From the NCBI GenBank assembly GCA_016285455.1, contig JAEEQS010000007.1, positions 39,455-103,454 on the forward strand: DNA of 64,000 nt, read 5' to 3'. The notes beneath the pieces are model-generated. The model was not told where the DNA came from. It made no database searches and saw only the letters and a program-made list of their open reading frames with translations. Each line of letters opens with the position of its first letter. The stretch's first letter is position 1. Position numbers and translations under genes: made by a program. This DNA is from Bacteroidales bacterium (GTDB taxonomy: Bacteria; Bacteroidota; Bacteroidia; Bacteroidales; UBA932). Below, in pieces: positions 6,723 to 14,662 of this stretch.

Positions 6723-7295
6723 ATGGGTATGGAAGAGAGCCGTTCAATAGATGAGCAGATAAGGGAATATGATAAGCTTAACTCTTCAAATCTAGCTGGT
6801 TTTATAGAGATGTTAAGAATGAAAAAGCGTGGAGAGAATTTGCCATTGGGATTTTTCCATATAGGAAAGACTGGAAGCATTCTAAATCAATTCGGAATCT
6901 CGGGAGACCTTACAGCCAATAAATATGTTTTAGATGGACGTCGCCATTCAAAAGATGATCTCCACAATCTATCCGAAGAAGAGTGGCTGGAAACACTTGA
7001 GAATATTAACGATCCAATTGCAATAAGTCGTTATAGGGAAAGAAAGAATGGATATCGTATTTATACCCAAAATAGAATAAAAGGGAAGAATGTATGTGTT
7101 GGACTTGATATCAACAGCATAGGTAGGAATGTGTGTGTGGCTAAAGTATCTACGGTTTTTGGGAGGGATTTGCGGAAACTTGGGAAAAGTTCTACGGAGA
7201 AAGTGCTATATAAAAAAGAGGCGGCTGAAGAATTTTCATCCGGTCACAATCCCCAGATATATCCTCAGTCGCCTATATCTGACGCAAAGGTATAA
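6723..7295 (+). CDS. MuF-C/PBECR-like toxin-domain protein
   Basis: 190 residues. The stretch from LGFFHIGKTGSILNQFGI (about residue 38) through EEWLETLENINDPIAISRY, NGYRIYTQNRIKGKNVCVGL and VCVAKVSTVFGRDLRKLG matches the layout of the phage MuF C-terminal domain (PBECR class, related to Barnase/EndoU/RelE RNases). In mobile elements this domain is usually the tail of a large protein; here it stands alone behind its own promoter cassette. I start at ATG 6723, just after the -7 element; an upstream ATG at 6672 lies inside the promoter. No obvious immunity gene follows. The C-terminal ~50 residues are unassigned. Family call is by pattern only. Confidence 0.55.
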   Translation: MGMEESRSIDEQIREYDKLNSSNLAGFIEMLRMKKRGENLPLGFFHIGKTGSILNQFGISGDLTANKYVLDGRRHSKDDLHNLSEEEWLETLENINDPIAISRYRERKNGYRIYTQNRIKGKNVCVGLDINSIGRNVCVAKVSTVFGRDLRKLGKSSTEKVLYKKEAAEEFSSGHNPQIYPQSPISDAKV

Positions 7296-7331
7296 AATGG
7301 TTTGTGTTCTGCAAGACCAAAAGCAAAATAA

Positions 7332-7417
7332 TTGCTCATTTCCGTACGATTCCAGAATTGTACGGGGTAAATTTTACCGGATGGTTTGGTTGAAGGGGTG
7401 GGGCGGGTGTAGATTTG
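7332..7417 (+). promoter_or_regulatory. Repeated promoter cassette, copy 2
   Basis: Second 86-bp copy: imperfect palindrome 7342-7365, GGTAAATTTTACC 7366-7378, -33 TTTG 7385-7388, G-rich 21-nt spacer, -7 TAGATTTG 7410-7417. It points at the second HigBA pair and would give that pair a second, more distant promoter. Palindrome-to-TTTG distance is again 19 bp. Confidence 0.75.
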
Positions 7418-7432
7418 CAGTAGGGAACAATA

Positions 7433-7473
7433 TTCGCAAAATTTGCGAACAATATTTTTTATTAATAACTTTG
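7433..7473 (+). promoter_or_regulatory. Operator and proximal promoter of second higBA pair
   Basis: TTCGCAAA-A-TTTGCGAA (7433-7449) is a perfect 8-bp inverted repeat flanked by GAACAATATT repeats. Its right arm contains the -33 TTTG (7442-7445), followed by 20 nt and TAACTTTG (7466-7473), a full consensus promoter. The overlap fits autorepression by HigA. Confidence 0.75.
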
Positions 7474-7492
7474 TCAACATTATAGGTAGCAA

Positions 7493-7804
7493 ATGGAGAT
7501 TTCGTTTGAGAAGGATTACCTAAGAAAACTGTTTTATGACGGTGACTCAGGTGATAAACAACATCGTTTCCAGCCTGAAATAGTTAAGAGATACGTTAAG
7601 GTAGTGAATATACTTGACTCTGTGGATAAGCCAGCAGACCTTTATCGTTATCGTTCGTTGCATTACGAAAAGCTTGTAGGGGATAAAACTGGATTAGAAT
7701 CTGTGCGTGTGAATGATAAGTATCGCCTGGAAATCAAAACATCAGCTGATGGGATTATTACTATTTGCAGTATTATTGAATTGTCTAACCATTATAAGAA
7801 GTGA
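7493..7804 (+). CDS. higB: HigB/RelE-family toxin (second pair)
   Basis: A 103-residue predicted mRNA interferase. The usual core of the HigB family is present: LRKLFYDGD near the N-terminus, RYRSLHYEKLVGDKTGLESVRVNDKYRLEIK in the middle and a final strand ICSIIELSNHYKK ending in the conserved His-Tyr. The sequence differs from the Gp49-type toxin at 705-1022, so the two pairs are not recent duplicates. The antitoxin gene starts 4 nt after the stop. Expression is probably controlled by the palindrome at 7433-7449 and also by the repeated cassette at 7332-7417. Confidence 0.88.
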   Translation: MEISFEKDYLRKLFYDGDSGDKQHRFQPEIVKRYVKVVNILDSVDKPADLYRYRSLHYEKLVGDKTGLESVRVNDKYRLEIKTSADGIITICSIIELSNHYKK

Positions 7805-7808
7805 AACA

Positions 7809-8120
7809 ATGGGCAACTTGGGATATGGAGTTTATCCAACTCACCCTGGTGAGGTGCTAAAAGATGAAATAGAAGAGCGTGGAATCAGTCAGCGCCAGCT
7901 GGCAAAGAATATGGGGTTGGCGTATTCAGTTGTAAACGAAATACTCAACACAAAGCGTCCGTTGACGGCCAAGACCGCATTGATGTTTGAGGCGGCGCTT
8001 GATGTTCCTGCAGAATCTTTAATGTTTCTGCAGACTAAGTATAACATACAGACTGCGCGCAAAGATTCATCGCTGAATAAATTGCTCAAAGAGATTAGAA
8101 AGGTTGCTGCGGTTTTCTGA
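7809..8120 (+). CDS. higA: HigA-family XRE antitoxin (second pair)
   Basis: 103 residues from the ATG at 7809. The N-terminus carries YPTHPGEVLKDEIEERGI, the well-known HigA/VapI signature, followed by the helix-turn-helix QRQLAKNMGLAYSVVNEIL and TAKTALMFEAALDVPAESL. The antitoxin neutralises HigB and, with it, binds the operator. The upstream in-frame ATG at 7713 lies inside higB in another frame and is not used. The C-terminal tail (ARKDSSLNKLLKEIRKVAAVF) is polar and helical. It converges with psuG, 15 nt away, without a visible terminator. Confidence 0.9.
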   Translation: MGNLGYGVYPTHPGEVLKDEIEERGISQRQLAKNMGLAYSVVNEILNTKRPLTAKTALMFEAALDVPAESLMFLQTKYNIQTARKDSSLNKLLKEIRKVAAVF

Positions 8121-8135
8121 TTTATATCGTTGAAA

Positions 8136-9041
8136 CTAGAGGGAGCGGGCGGTGCGGGCGGCAAGGCGGGCGTTGTTGAGGACAAGCTGGATGTTGGCCT
8201 TGAGGCTGTCTCCGCCGGTAAGGTCTTTAACCTTGGCAAGGAGGAAAGGGGTGGTTTCTTTGCCGTGGATGCCTTGTTCTTTGGCTTCTTTGACGGCCTG
8301 GTCAATGGCTTGGTTGATGTAGTCTGGATCCATAGACCATTCTTCCGGGATAGGGTTGGTTACAAGCATACCGGAGTTCAGACCCATTTCCTGCTGGGCA
8401 TTGAATGCTGCGGCAAGGTCTTCTGGAGTGTCGATCCTGTAGTCAACCTTAAAGCCGCTGACTCTGGTGTAGAAGGCAGGGAGCTCGTTTGTCTGGTAGC
8501 CGATAACGGGCACGCCCTTGGTTTCCAGGTATTCCAGAGTTAGGCCAAGATCCAGGATAGACTTGGCGCCGGCGCAAACAACCATAACCGGAGTGCGGGA
8601 AAGCTCCTCCAGATCGGCAGAAATATCCATAGTGGTTTCAGCTCCGCGATGAACGCCTCCAACTCCGCCGGTGGCAAAGATTTTTATGCCCGCAAGATGG
8701 GCTATAATCATAGTGGTGGCAACGGTGGTGGCGCCGTCTCTATTCTGGGCCACAAGCACGGGAAGATCTCTTCTGGAAGCCTTGGTTACAGCTGGCCCTT
8801 TCTTGCCGAGATACTCGATCTCCTCTTTGGTCAGGCCGGCCTTTAGTTTTCCTTTAATGACAGCTATGGTAGCAGGAACGGCTCCTTCCTTGCGGATGGC
8901 GTCTTCTACCATTAGGGCAGTCTCAACATTCTGAGGATAAGGCATTCCGTGAGAGATGATGGTAGATTCCAGGGCTACAACAGGCTTGCCGAGTTCTATT
9001 GCGGTTTTGACTTCGGGAGATAATTCCAAGTGCTTGTTCAT
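8136..9041 (-). CDS. psuG: Pseudouridine-5'-phosphate glycosidase
   Basis: Splits pseudouridine 5'-phosphate into uracil and ribose 5-phosphate, the second step of pseudouridine salvage. At 301 residues it has the usual family length and shows PVVALESTIISHGMPYPQN at residues 20-38, KASRRDLP, the glycine-rich IFATGGVGGVHRG and LDLGLTLEYLETKGVPVIGYQ. The start overlaps the psuK stop as ATGA. It is the last gene of the long minus-strand operon. Confidence 0.95.
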   Translation of the reverse strand: MNKHLELSPEVKTAIELGKPVVALESTIISHGMPYPQNVETALMVEDAIRKEGAVPATIAVIKGKLKAGLTKEEIEYLGKKGPAVTKASRRDLPVLVAQNRDGATTVATTMIIAHLAGIKIFATGGVGGVHRGAETTMDISADLEELSRTPVMVVCAGAKSILDLGLTLEYLETKGVPVIGYQTNELPAFYTRVSGFKVDYRIDTPEDLAAAFNAQQEMGLNSGMLVTNPIPEEWSMDPDYINQAIDQAVKEAKEQGIHGKETTPFLLAKVKDLTGGDSLKANIQLVLNNARLAARTARSL

Positions 9042-9901
9042 AAAGAAAGAGTTTTGAGTTCAGGGTTGACGGCTTCTGGGCTTTCAAGGGTAAGGGCGGC
9101 GCATCTTAGGCCGAATTTTGAGGCTTCTTCAACGGGGGAGTTGGGGCCGTTGTGGATTATGCCAGCAAACAGGGCGTCTCCAGCGCCGGTCATATTCTTG
9201 ATCTTTTCCGCTGCAATCGGGTATGCCGGAAAGGCTTGTGTTTTGCCTTGGTTGTCTATAACCTTCAGGCCATCTTTGCCAAGGCTGATGAAATGGCGGC
9301 CGTGGTGCTGCAAATGGCTGAGAGACTGCTCTTCAAGGCGGTTATACTTTATAGAGTGGAAGCGTGGATGGGCGGCCATTTCGAACGCCTGGGCTATGCG
9401 CTTTGACTTGGGGCCAGAAACGGCGTCCAGGAACAAAGGAGCCTTGCAGTTGTCCATAAGCCAGGCAATTGTTTTTGGCTGAAGGTTGGCCTCGGCGACA
9501 ACGATGTCGGCTTCATTTATCTTTGCTTTCCTTTGGCTGAGCCAATCAGGAGTTATAAGGTTGGTGGTGTCCATATCGGCGATGCCGCCAATCATTCTTC
9601 CGTCTGAATCGTTGATGGAGGCAAAACAGGGATTTGGAGCGTTTTCTCCTGTTTGGCAGGCGGAAATGTCCATTCCAAGAGTTCTGCAGGACTCTGCGAT
9701 AGATTTGCCGAAAAGGTCATCGCCGAAGACGGTAAGGAAGGTGATCTGGTCTCCAAGCAAAGAAAGGTTGTGGGCAATGTTGCGGCCAACGCCGCCAAAG
9801 GAAGTGCGCACCCGTCCGGGGTTGGAATCTTCGGGGCGGAAAGGGGCGTTGGAGGTAGCTGTGATATCCAGGTTGGCTCCGCCTATTACGCAGATTTTCA
9901 T
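9038..9901 (-). CDS. psuK: Pseudouridine kinase, PfkB family
   Basis: Phosphorylates pseudouridine to feed PsuG. The 287-residue sugar-kinase fold shows the N-terminal glycine pair SFGGVGRNIAHNLSLLG and the C-terminal PfkB signature MTGAGDALFAGI, where Asp is the catalytic base. Pairing with psuG by a 4-bp overlap gives the substrate. It starts 1 nt after the upstream lipoprotein gene, so it is carried on the same transcript as the alarmone and partner-switch genes; the biological reason may be RNA turnover during growth arrest, which is only a guess. Confidence 0.9.
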   Translation of the reverse strand: MKICVIGGANLDITATSNAPFRPEDSNPGRVRTSFGGVGRNIAHNLSLLGDQITFLTVFGDDLFGKSIAESCRTLGMDISACQTGENAPNPCFASINDSDGRMIGGIADMDTTNLITPDWLSQRKAKINEADIVVAEANLQPKTIAWLMDNCKAPLFLDAVSGPKSKRIAQAFEMAAHPRFHSIKYNRLEEQSLSHLQHHGRHFISLGKDGLKVIDNQGKTQAFPAYPIAAEKIKNMTGAGDALFAGIIHNGPNSPVEEASKFGLRCAALTLESPEAVNPELKTLSL

Positions 9902-9902
9902 A

Positions 9903-10697
9903 TTAGTAGTCGCCAGCGTTTTCGAAGGATATAATGCCTTCGTAGTAGAGTTTCCACTTCTGGCCGTTGCTCAGGGAAACGTCTATGTTTGCCACATAAC
10001 CCTTGCCGGAAACCATTTCAAGGCTGAAGTATCCTGTGGCGGTAATCGGAAGTACATCCCACATCTCGTTTCTTATGACGGGATCATAGTCTCTGCTGAG
10101 ATAGATGGTAATGTCGTTGTCGTTGTTGTTTCTTACAGAGCATAAGAAGCAGGTGTCGAATTCGTCGAGAGATGAAAGCGGTTTGGAAACGTCTATTTTC
10201 TTGCCAAGATCGCGGTCCATCAGCATCATTATGAAATGCTCGGTACCGTCTGTGAAATCCACCTCATAGTAATTGACTACTCCGGGAGAGTCATAAACCT
10301 TGTAGCCTGAAGCCTTCTTTATCGGGTAGGAGAGGCTGCCTTTTGTCATTGTCCAATAAACCTTGATATTAGCTTCCGTTCTTACGGCATCGCAAACTGC
10401 AATCAGCTTGGCACTTCCGGCAGCAGCTCCCGTTACCTTGCCGTTTTCATAAGTGGCTATGTCCGGCTTGTTTACATTTACCTGGAGGTTGCCGGTGTTG
10501 GTGGCGTTCTCAGGAGTTGTTGTAATGACAACCGGAAGACTCTGGCCGATGAACATCTCCATTGAGTTAGGAAGGATTTCTATTCCAGTTACGGGAATGG
10601 GCTTGCTGCTTTTGCCGCAGGAGGCAAGAATTACCATCGCTGAGGCGGCCAATGATAAAAGATTTAATATACGTCTGGTTTTGTTCAGTTCTTTCAT
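9903..10697 (-). CDS. Lipoprotein with bacterial Ig-like (Big2) domain
   Basis: 264 residues with a signal peptide and lipobox (AMVILASC, Cys about 27), so it is probably anchored in the outer or inner membrane facing the periplasm. Residues about 36-115 look like a Big2 Ig-like domain (VTGIEILPNSMEMFIGQSL, VTTTPENATN-type turn, ATYENGKVTGAAAGSAKLIAV). The C-terminal half has no family I recognise but contains beta-strand-like segments and a short acidic loop (MMLMDRDLGKK). Spacing to the STAS gene is 28 nt, to psuK 1 nt. Its place among signalling genes is odd; it might be a surface sensor or a passenger. Confidence 0.7.
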   Translation of the reverse strand: MKELNKTRRILNLLSLAASAMVILASCGKSSKPIPVTGIEILPNSMEMFIGQSLPVVITTTPENATNTGNLQVNVNKPDIATYENGKVTGAAAGSAKLIAVCDAVRTEANIKVYWTMTKGSLSYPIKKASGYKVYDSPGVVNYYEVDFTDGTEHFIMMLMDRDLGKKIDVSKPLSSLDEFDTCFLCSVRNNNDNDITIYLSRDYDPVIRNEMWDVLPITATGYFSLEMVSGKGYVANIDVSLSNGQKWKLYYEGIISFENAGDY

Positions 10698-10725
10698 TTT
10701 TGTTTTTTCAAGTGTTCATAGAAAA

Positions 10726-11028
10726 TTACCTGATTTCAAACAGGTTAAGGAAGCCGGTCATCATAAAGACAGAACGTATGTCATCATTGATGCTCTGGAC
10801 AATGATCTTGCCTCCCTTGTCTTCTGCAGCCTTTCTAAGGGTGAGGAATATTCTCAGTCCGGAACTGGAAATGTAGGTCAGGTCTTTACAGTCAAGAATT
10901 ATGGTTTTGTCTGCCTCTTCCAGAAGCGGATTGATAATAGGGTTGGCTTCCTGGGCAGCCGGGGTGTCTAGACGGCCTGAAAAGGCAACTGTAATCTGGC
11001 CTTCTTCTTTTGTGACTTTTGTTTTCAT
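10726..11028 (-). CDS. STAS-domain anti-anti-sigma factor (SpoIIAA/RsbV type)
   Basis: A 100-residue single STAS domain. DLTYISSSGLRIFLTLRKAA carries the Ser of the D-x-S-x-G-L/I-R motif that partner kinases phosphorylate; GRLDTPAA and GKIIVQSINDDIRSVFMMTGF fit the rest of the fold. In the classical system the unphosphorylated form sequesters the kinase/anti-sigma partner. The kinase and phosphatase that would set its state are the two ends of the protein encoded 2 nt upstream. No sigma factor is encoded in this window, so the final output is not visible. Confidence 0.93.
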   Translation of the reverse strand: MKTKVTKEEGQITVAFSGRLDTPAAQEANPIINPLLEEADKTIILDCKDLTYISSSGLRIFLTLRKAAEDKGGKIIVQSINDDIRSVFMMTGFLNLFEIR

Positions 11029-11030
11029 TT

Positions 11031-13238
11031 TTATTGTATTTTCTTTGTTAGCGTAAGTATGTTCTTGTTATCCTGACGTTTGTAGGTGACACTGTCCATA
11101 ATTTTGCGGTATAGGTGAATGCCCAGTCCTCCAATAGGTCTGTCTACAGCCACCTTGCTAGTATCAACATCCGGAGCTTGGGTAGGGTCGAACGGTTTGC
11201 CGCAGTCTGTAATGGTAAAGATGATTTCATCCGGGGTGCTCTCGGCTTGTATATTCACCTTTTCTGAGCCTGAATACATAATCACATTGGTCACCGCCTC
11301 TTCCATAGCAAGATTTATGCTAGATTCAACAGGGTGAGGAATATGGTGTTCCTCAGCGATTTTGCTGATCAAGCCTTCTAGGCGGCTAAGCTGGCTGATG
11401 TCGTTTGTAAGAGTTATGCTGTGCATGGATTTGCTTTGCGCTGGCTTGTTATCTTCTGTATTATTCAGATAGTGGAAAAAGAGCATTGTGAGGTCGTCGC
11501 TCTGAGGAGCCTCCTTGACAAAGTCCGCAACGGCCTTCTTCACATTGTCCAGATGGGCCTGGGCAGGCTTTCTGCCGGAAAGGGTTTCTTTCAGTCTCTG
11601 GATGCCGAACAGTTCGTGAGCAGGATTTTCTGCCTCCGTGATGCCGTCGGTATAAAGGAAGATAGCGTCGTCGTGATGGAGTGTCACCTCTTGCAGGGTA
11701 AATTCCATATTGCGTATGACGCCTAGCGGAAGGTTCGGATTTACAGGAAGTTCGCTAATCTTGTCGGTGAAGATAAGGGGAGCGTTGTGACCGGCGTTGC
11801 AGTACTGCATCTTTCCGGTTTTCAGGTTCAGAACGCAGCAGATGAAAGTCACGAACATATTGCTTTCGTTCATATCTGACATGCTTTTGTTCATACTGGT
11901 GACCATATCCTTTGGATTGTCATTATGGGCGCCAATGGTGCGGAAGAGGCTTCTTGTAACCGCCATCAGCAAAGAGGCCGGCACGCCTTTTCCGCTCACG
12001 TCTCCGATGCAGAAGAAGAGCTTTTCGTCGCGGATAAAGAAGTCATAGAGATCTCCGCTGACTTCCTTTGCCGGAACCAGTGCGGCAGAAAGATCTATGT
12101 CTTTTCTCTCTGGGAATGGCGGGAAAGTCTTTGGTATCATAGACATCTGGATGTCGCTGGCAATCTTCAGCTCGCCCTCCATTAACTCCTTCTTCTCTGA
12201 TAAGGACTTGAACCTTAACTGACTCTTGGCAATCGCACGGAAGATCATTATTATAAGAAGAAGACCAAGAACCTGAAGTATCCTTATAAGATTGTCAAGT
12301 TTCCTCAGGTCTGCGAACATCTCTTTTTCAGGAATGATGATATTCATTGCCCAGCCTGTCTTGTCTATAGGGGCGTAGTAGACCATATTCTTCTCGCCAT
12401 TGTGAGATACTTGAATGCTTCCGGTTTCCCTGTTGAGCATAGCCCTGTTGAGAGCGTTGAAATGGGCTGTATCTTTGACGGTTGCGGCATACTCGTCTAT
12501 GGTGGTGTTCATTATGAGGCTGTTGTCTGGACTTACCAGAAGCCTTCCGGTGCGGCTGACAACAGTGCTGAATGCCCCGGGATAAATCTTGGTTTCGTGG
12601 GCAAGGGCGGTAAGCCACTCAAGGTCAAGGTCTGCGGTAAGCACTGCGGCGGTTTTTCCCTGGCTGTCCTTGATAGGAACGGAGTAGGTGGTCATCAGGA
12701 TTTCTCCGCCTCCGGTATCCACGTAAGGTTCGGACCAGTATCCCCTGTCCAGCTCGATAGGCTTGACAAACCATTCTTGAGACGGATAGTCATACTCCGG
12801 AGTAGCCAGTGAAGTTTCTATGATTTCCCCGTTAGTTATTGCAGTGTACGGAGAGTACAGCGGCCTGTCTTTATAATAATTTGGAACCATTGCTATTGTG
12901 GAGCCGGCCACAAGCGGGTTGTTGTTTACAATCAGCTTTGGAATGTTGGCCAGGCTGTCCGGAACCTGAAGGCTCCACTGGGCTACCCAAACGCTGTTTC
13001 TCACGGCGCTTTCTACCTGATTTACAATGTTGAGGATTCCGCTTCTGCTTGCGTCCAGCTGGCTCTCTGCCTTTGTCTTTGCCTCCTGGCGTATGCCTTC
13101 CTGGGCGTAATATGCCTGGACAAGCGATATGGCTTCCAGAATGGCCACAGAAACAATGATAAGCAGAAGACCAGTCCACCTGGTTCTTCTTTTCATTGCT
13201 TTTTCAGCAAGTTTCTTTGTGCGCTCCGTTACATTCAT
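11031..13238 (-). CDS. Membrane sensor with SpoIIE/PP2C phosphatase and RsbW-like HATPase domains
   Basis: 735 residues. A transmembrane helix (about 20-42), a periplasmic Cache-type sensor domain (about 45-310), a second helix (ILQVLGLLLIIMIFRAIA), then a SpoIIE/RsbU phosphatase (VSGDLYDFF, IGDVSGKGVPASLLMA, CNAGHNAPLIF, LYTDGITEAEN, SDDLTMLFF; metal-binding Asp residues present) and a C-terminal RsbW-type ATPase (EEAVTNVIMYS N-box, DCGKPFDP, GGLGIHL). One protein therefore has both the phosphatase and the kinase that act on the STAS protein encoded downstream. It is presumably switched by an external ligand. It overlaps the preceding kinase gene as ATGA. Confidence 0.92.
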   Translation of the reverse strand: MNVTERTKKLAEKAMKRRTRWTGLLLIIVSVAILEAISLVQAYYAQEGIRQEAKTKAESQLDASRSGILNIVNQVESAVRNSVWVAQWSLQVPDSLANIPKLIVNNNPLVAGSTIAMVPNYYKDRPLYSPYTAITNGEIIETSLATPEYDYPSQEWFVKPIELDRGYWSEPYVDTGGGEILMTTYSVPIKDSQGKTAAVLTADLDLEWLTALAHETKIYPGAFSTVVSRTGRLLVSPDNSLIMNTTIDEYAATVKDTAHFNALNRAMLNRETGSIQVSHNGEKNMVYYAPIDKTGWAMNIIIPEKEMFADLRKLDNLIRILQVLGLLLIIMIFRAIAKSQLRFKSLSEKKELMEGELKIASDIQMSMIPKTFPPFPERKDIDLSAALVPAKEVSGDLYDFFIRDEKLFFCIGDVSGKGVPASLLMAVTRSLFRTIGAHNDNPKDMVTSMNKSMSDMNESNMFVTFICCVLNLKTGKMQYCNAGHNAPLIFTDKISELPVNPNLPLGVIRNMEFTLQEVTLHHDDAIFLYTDGITEAENPAHELFGIQRLKETLSGRKPAQAHLDNVKKAVADFVKEAPQSDDLTMLFFHYLNNTEDNKPAQSKSMHSITLTNDISQLSRLEGLISKIAEEHHIPHPVESSINLAMEEAVTNVIMYSGSEKVNIQAESTPDEIIFTITDCGKPFDPTQAPDVDTSKVAVDRPIGGLGIHLYRKIMDSVTYKRQDNKNILTLTKKIQ

Positions 13239-14068
13239 AATACTGATTCCAATGCAGCCCTGAAATTAGGCATCGGGCATTTGGTGTCTCTTTCAATAAT
13301 AAGTGTCTTCAGACCCGCGTAAGGGCGGATCATTTCCTCAGTGTCTTTGAGGTTTATGCCTTCCCCGAAATAAAGCGGGGCGAAAGTGTCCCAGAATTTC
13401 ATTGCCACAGGCTTAGGCATATGGTAGGTCTCCTGGATGAATTCCGCGTCGCTGAGGTAACAGCACAGGTAAACCATTCCAAGGTCGAACAGGCGGTTGC
13501 CGCGGCAGAAATCGCCGAGGTCTATAAAATACTTCCTGCCGTCTGGTGTAAATATGGCGTTGCTGAACTGCAGGTCTCCGTGAAGGGCAGTGTTTTCATC
13601 TGGAGTGTCTGAAATGAATTTTCCCAGCTTGTCTTTTTCTTTAACGGTGAAGAAAGGGTTCTCTTCCAGTAGCTTATAGTAGCGGTCTTTGACGTTGTAA
13701 AAGTCTTTTGGGTTTAGCTGAATCTTATGGAGTTCCAGGCACATCTGGGTAAATTCCGCGGCATACTGTGGTATGTTTTCCGGGTTGTCACCGATAGCTC
13801 TGGAGTAAGATTTCTTGCCCACTATTCTCTTGAAACGTATGCCGTAGCGGCCGTCTTCCGTAACCACATACTCTCCAGGCTCAGGAGTAGGGATTCCCAG
13901 CTGGTAAACCTTCTTTGCCATCAGCATTTCATCCAGCGGCTGGCTTATCTTGCCCGGGAAATACAGCTTGAGCATAATGGAAGGGTCTGTCTTGTGGTCG
14001 TAGCTCTCTCCGTTGGCACCGCCCCCAGAAAGAACATAATCGCTGAGAGAAATCTTGATAGGCTCCAT
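13235..14068 (-). CDS. APH-like phosphotransferase
   Basis: 277 residues of the aminoglycoside-phosphotransferase/choline-kinase-like fold. Visible are the ATP-binding start (SGGGANGESYDHKTDP, MLKLYF), the catalytic loop ALHGDLQFSNAIF (H-G-D-x4-N) near residue 167 and IDLGDF with the metal-binding Asp. The substrate is unknown; relatives in this paralogous group are often linked to signalling proteins rather than to drug resistance. Four-base overlap with the SpoIIE gene downstream and 12 nt after the HD gene place it within the alarmone/partner-switch operon, so a regulatory role is likelier than antibiotic modification. Confidence 0.8.
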   Translation of the reverse strand: MEPIKISLSDYVLSGGGANGESYDHKTDPSIMLKLYFPGKISQPLDEMLMAKKVYQLGIPTPEPGEYVVTEDGRYGIRFKRIVGKKSYSRAIGDNPENIPQYAAEFTQMCLELHKIQLNPKDFYNVKDRYYKLLEENPFFTVKEKDKLGKFISDTPDENTALHGDLQFSNAIFTPDGRKYFIDLGDFCRGNRLFDLGMVYLCCYLSDAEFIQETYHMPKPVAMKFWDTFAPLYFGEGINLKDTEEMIRPYAGLKTLIIERDTKCPMPNFRAALESVL

Positions 14069-14080
14069 ATTACTGATTTG

Positions 14081-14662
14081 TTATTCTTCTTCAAATACTT
14101 GGTTTACAAGCATCTCAAACTCCTTAAAAGCGAAGGTGCCAGCGAGCTCGCGGAGAGAATCCGCCAGACCCCTATAATGCCATTCGTGGTCTTTCTTGTC
14201 GTGGACGTGAAAAATCTTCCATAATTCGTCCCCCTTTTCGCTGTAGTCTCTTGCTATGGCTCTCATATTGGAGAGCTTGTCTCCCAGAGCAACAATCTTT
14301 GTGTCTAGGGGAGCATTTGCAAGACGCTCAATGGCAGATCTTTTGCGGTCGTGCCAGCTGTCTGTTTCGCTTCTTCCGGCAGCGTGCTTGTCGCTTTCGT
14401 TCTCCACAATATCTGCAATCCTGTCTCCGAACTCTTCTCTTATCTGTTCTACGGTTACGTTTGTGTCTTCAACCGTGTCATGAAGGGCGGCAGCAGCAAG
14501 AAGCTCCTGGTCTGAAGTCATCGTTGAAACTATCTCCACGGCCTCCATCGGATGAACTATGTAAGGGAAGCCCTTGCCCCTTCTCTCTGTTCCGGAGTGG
14601 GCTTTGACAGCGAACAGAATCGCTTTGTCAAGAAGCTGAGTGTCAAGAGGTTTATTTGCCAT
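14081..14662 (-). CDS. Small HD-domain alarmone hydrolase (SAH/MESH1-like)
   Basis: 193 residues of the RelA/SpoT hydrolase HD domain alone. The signature is complete: KAHSGTERRGKGFPYIVHPMEA (His ligand), AAALHDTVEDT (HD plus ED), and KIVALGDKLSNMRAI (second Asp and the nucleotide loop). Members remove pyrophosphate from (p)ppGpp or (p)ppApp. The ATG overlaps the end of the synthetase gene by 11 nt, so the two are coupled. This pairing resembles toxSAS systems in which a hydrolase acts as the antitoxin of a small synthetase, as with FaRel; that role here is a hypothesis. Confidence 0.88.
   Translation of the reverse strand: MANKPLDTQLLDKAILFAVKAHSGTERRGKGFPYIVHPMEAVEIVSTMTSDQELLAAAALHDTVEDTNVTVEQIREEFGDRIADIVENESDKHAAGRSETDSWHDRKRSAIERLANAPLDTKIVALGDKLSNMRAIARDYSEKGDELWKIFHVHDKKDHEWHYRGLADSLRELAGTFAFKEFEMLVNQVFEEE

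Noticed and set aside
6460..6880. Minus-strand ORFs across the R-M terminator and cassette copy 1
   Set aside because: They read through a terminator and a promoter cassette and overlap the MuF-C-like gene; no family features.
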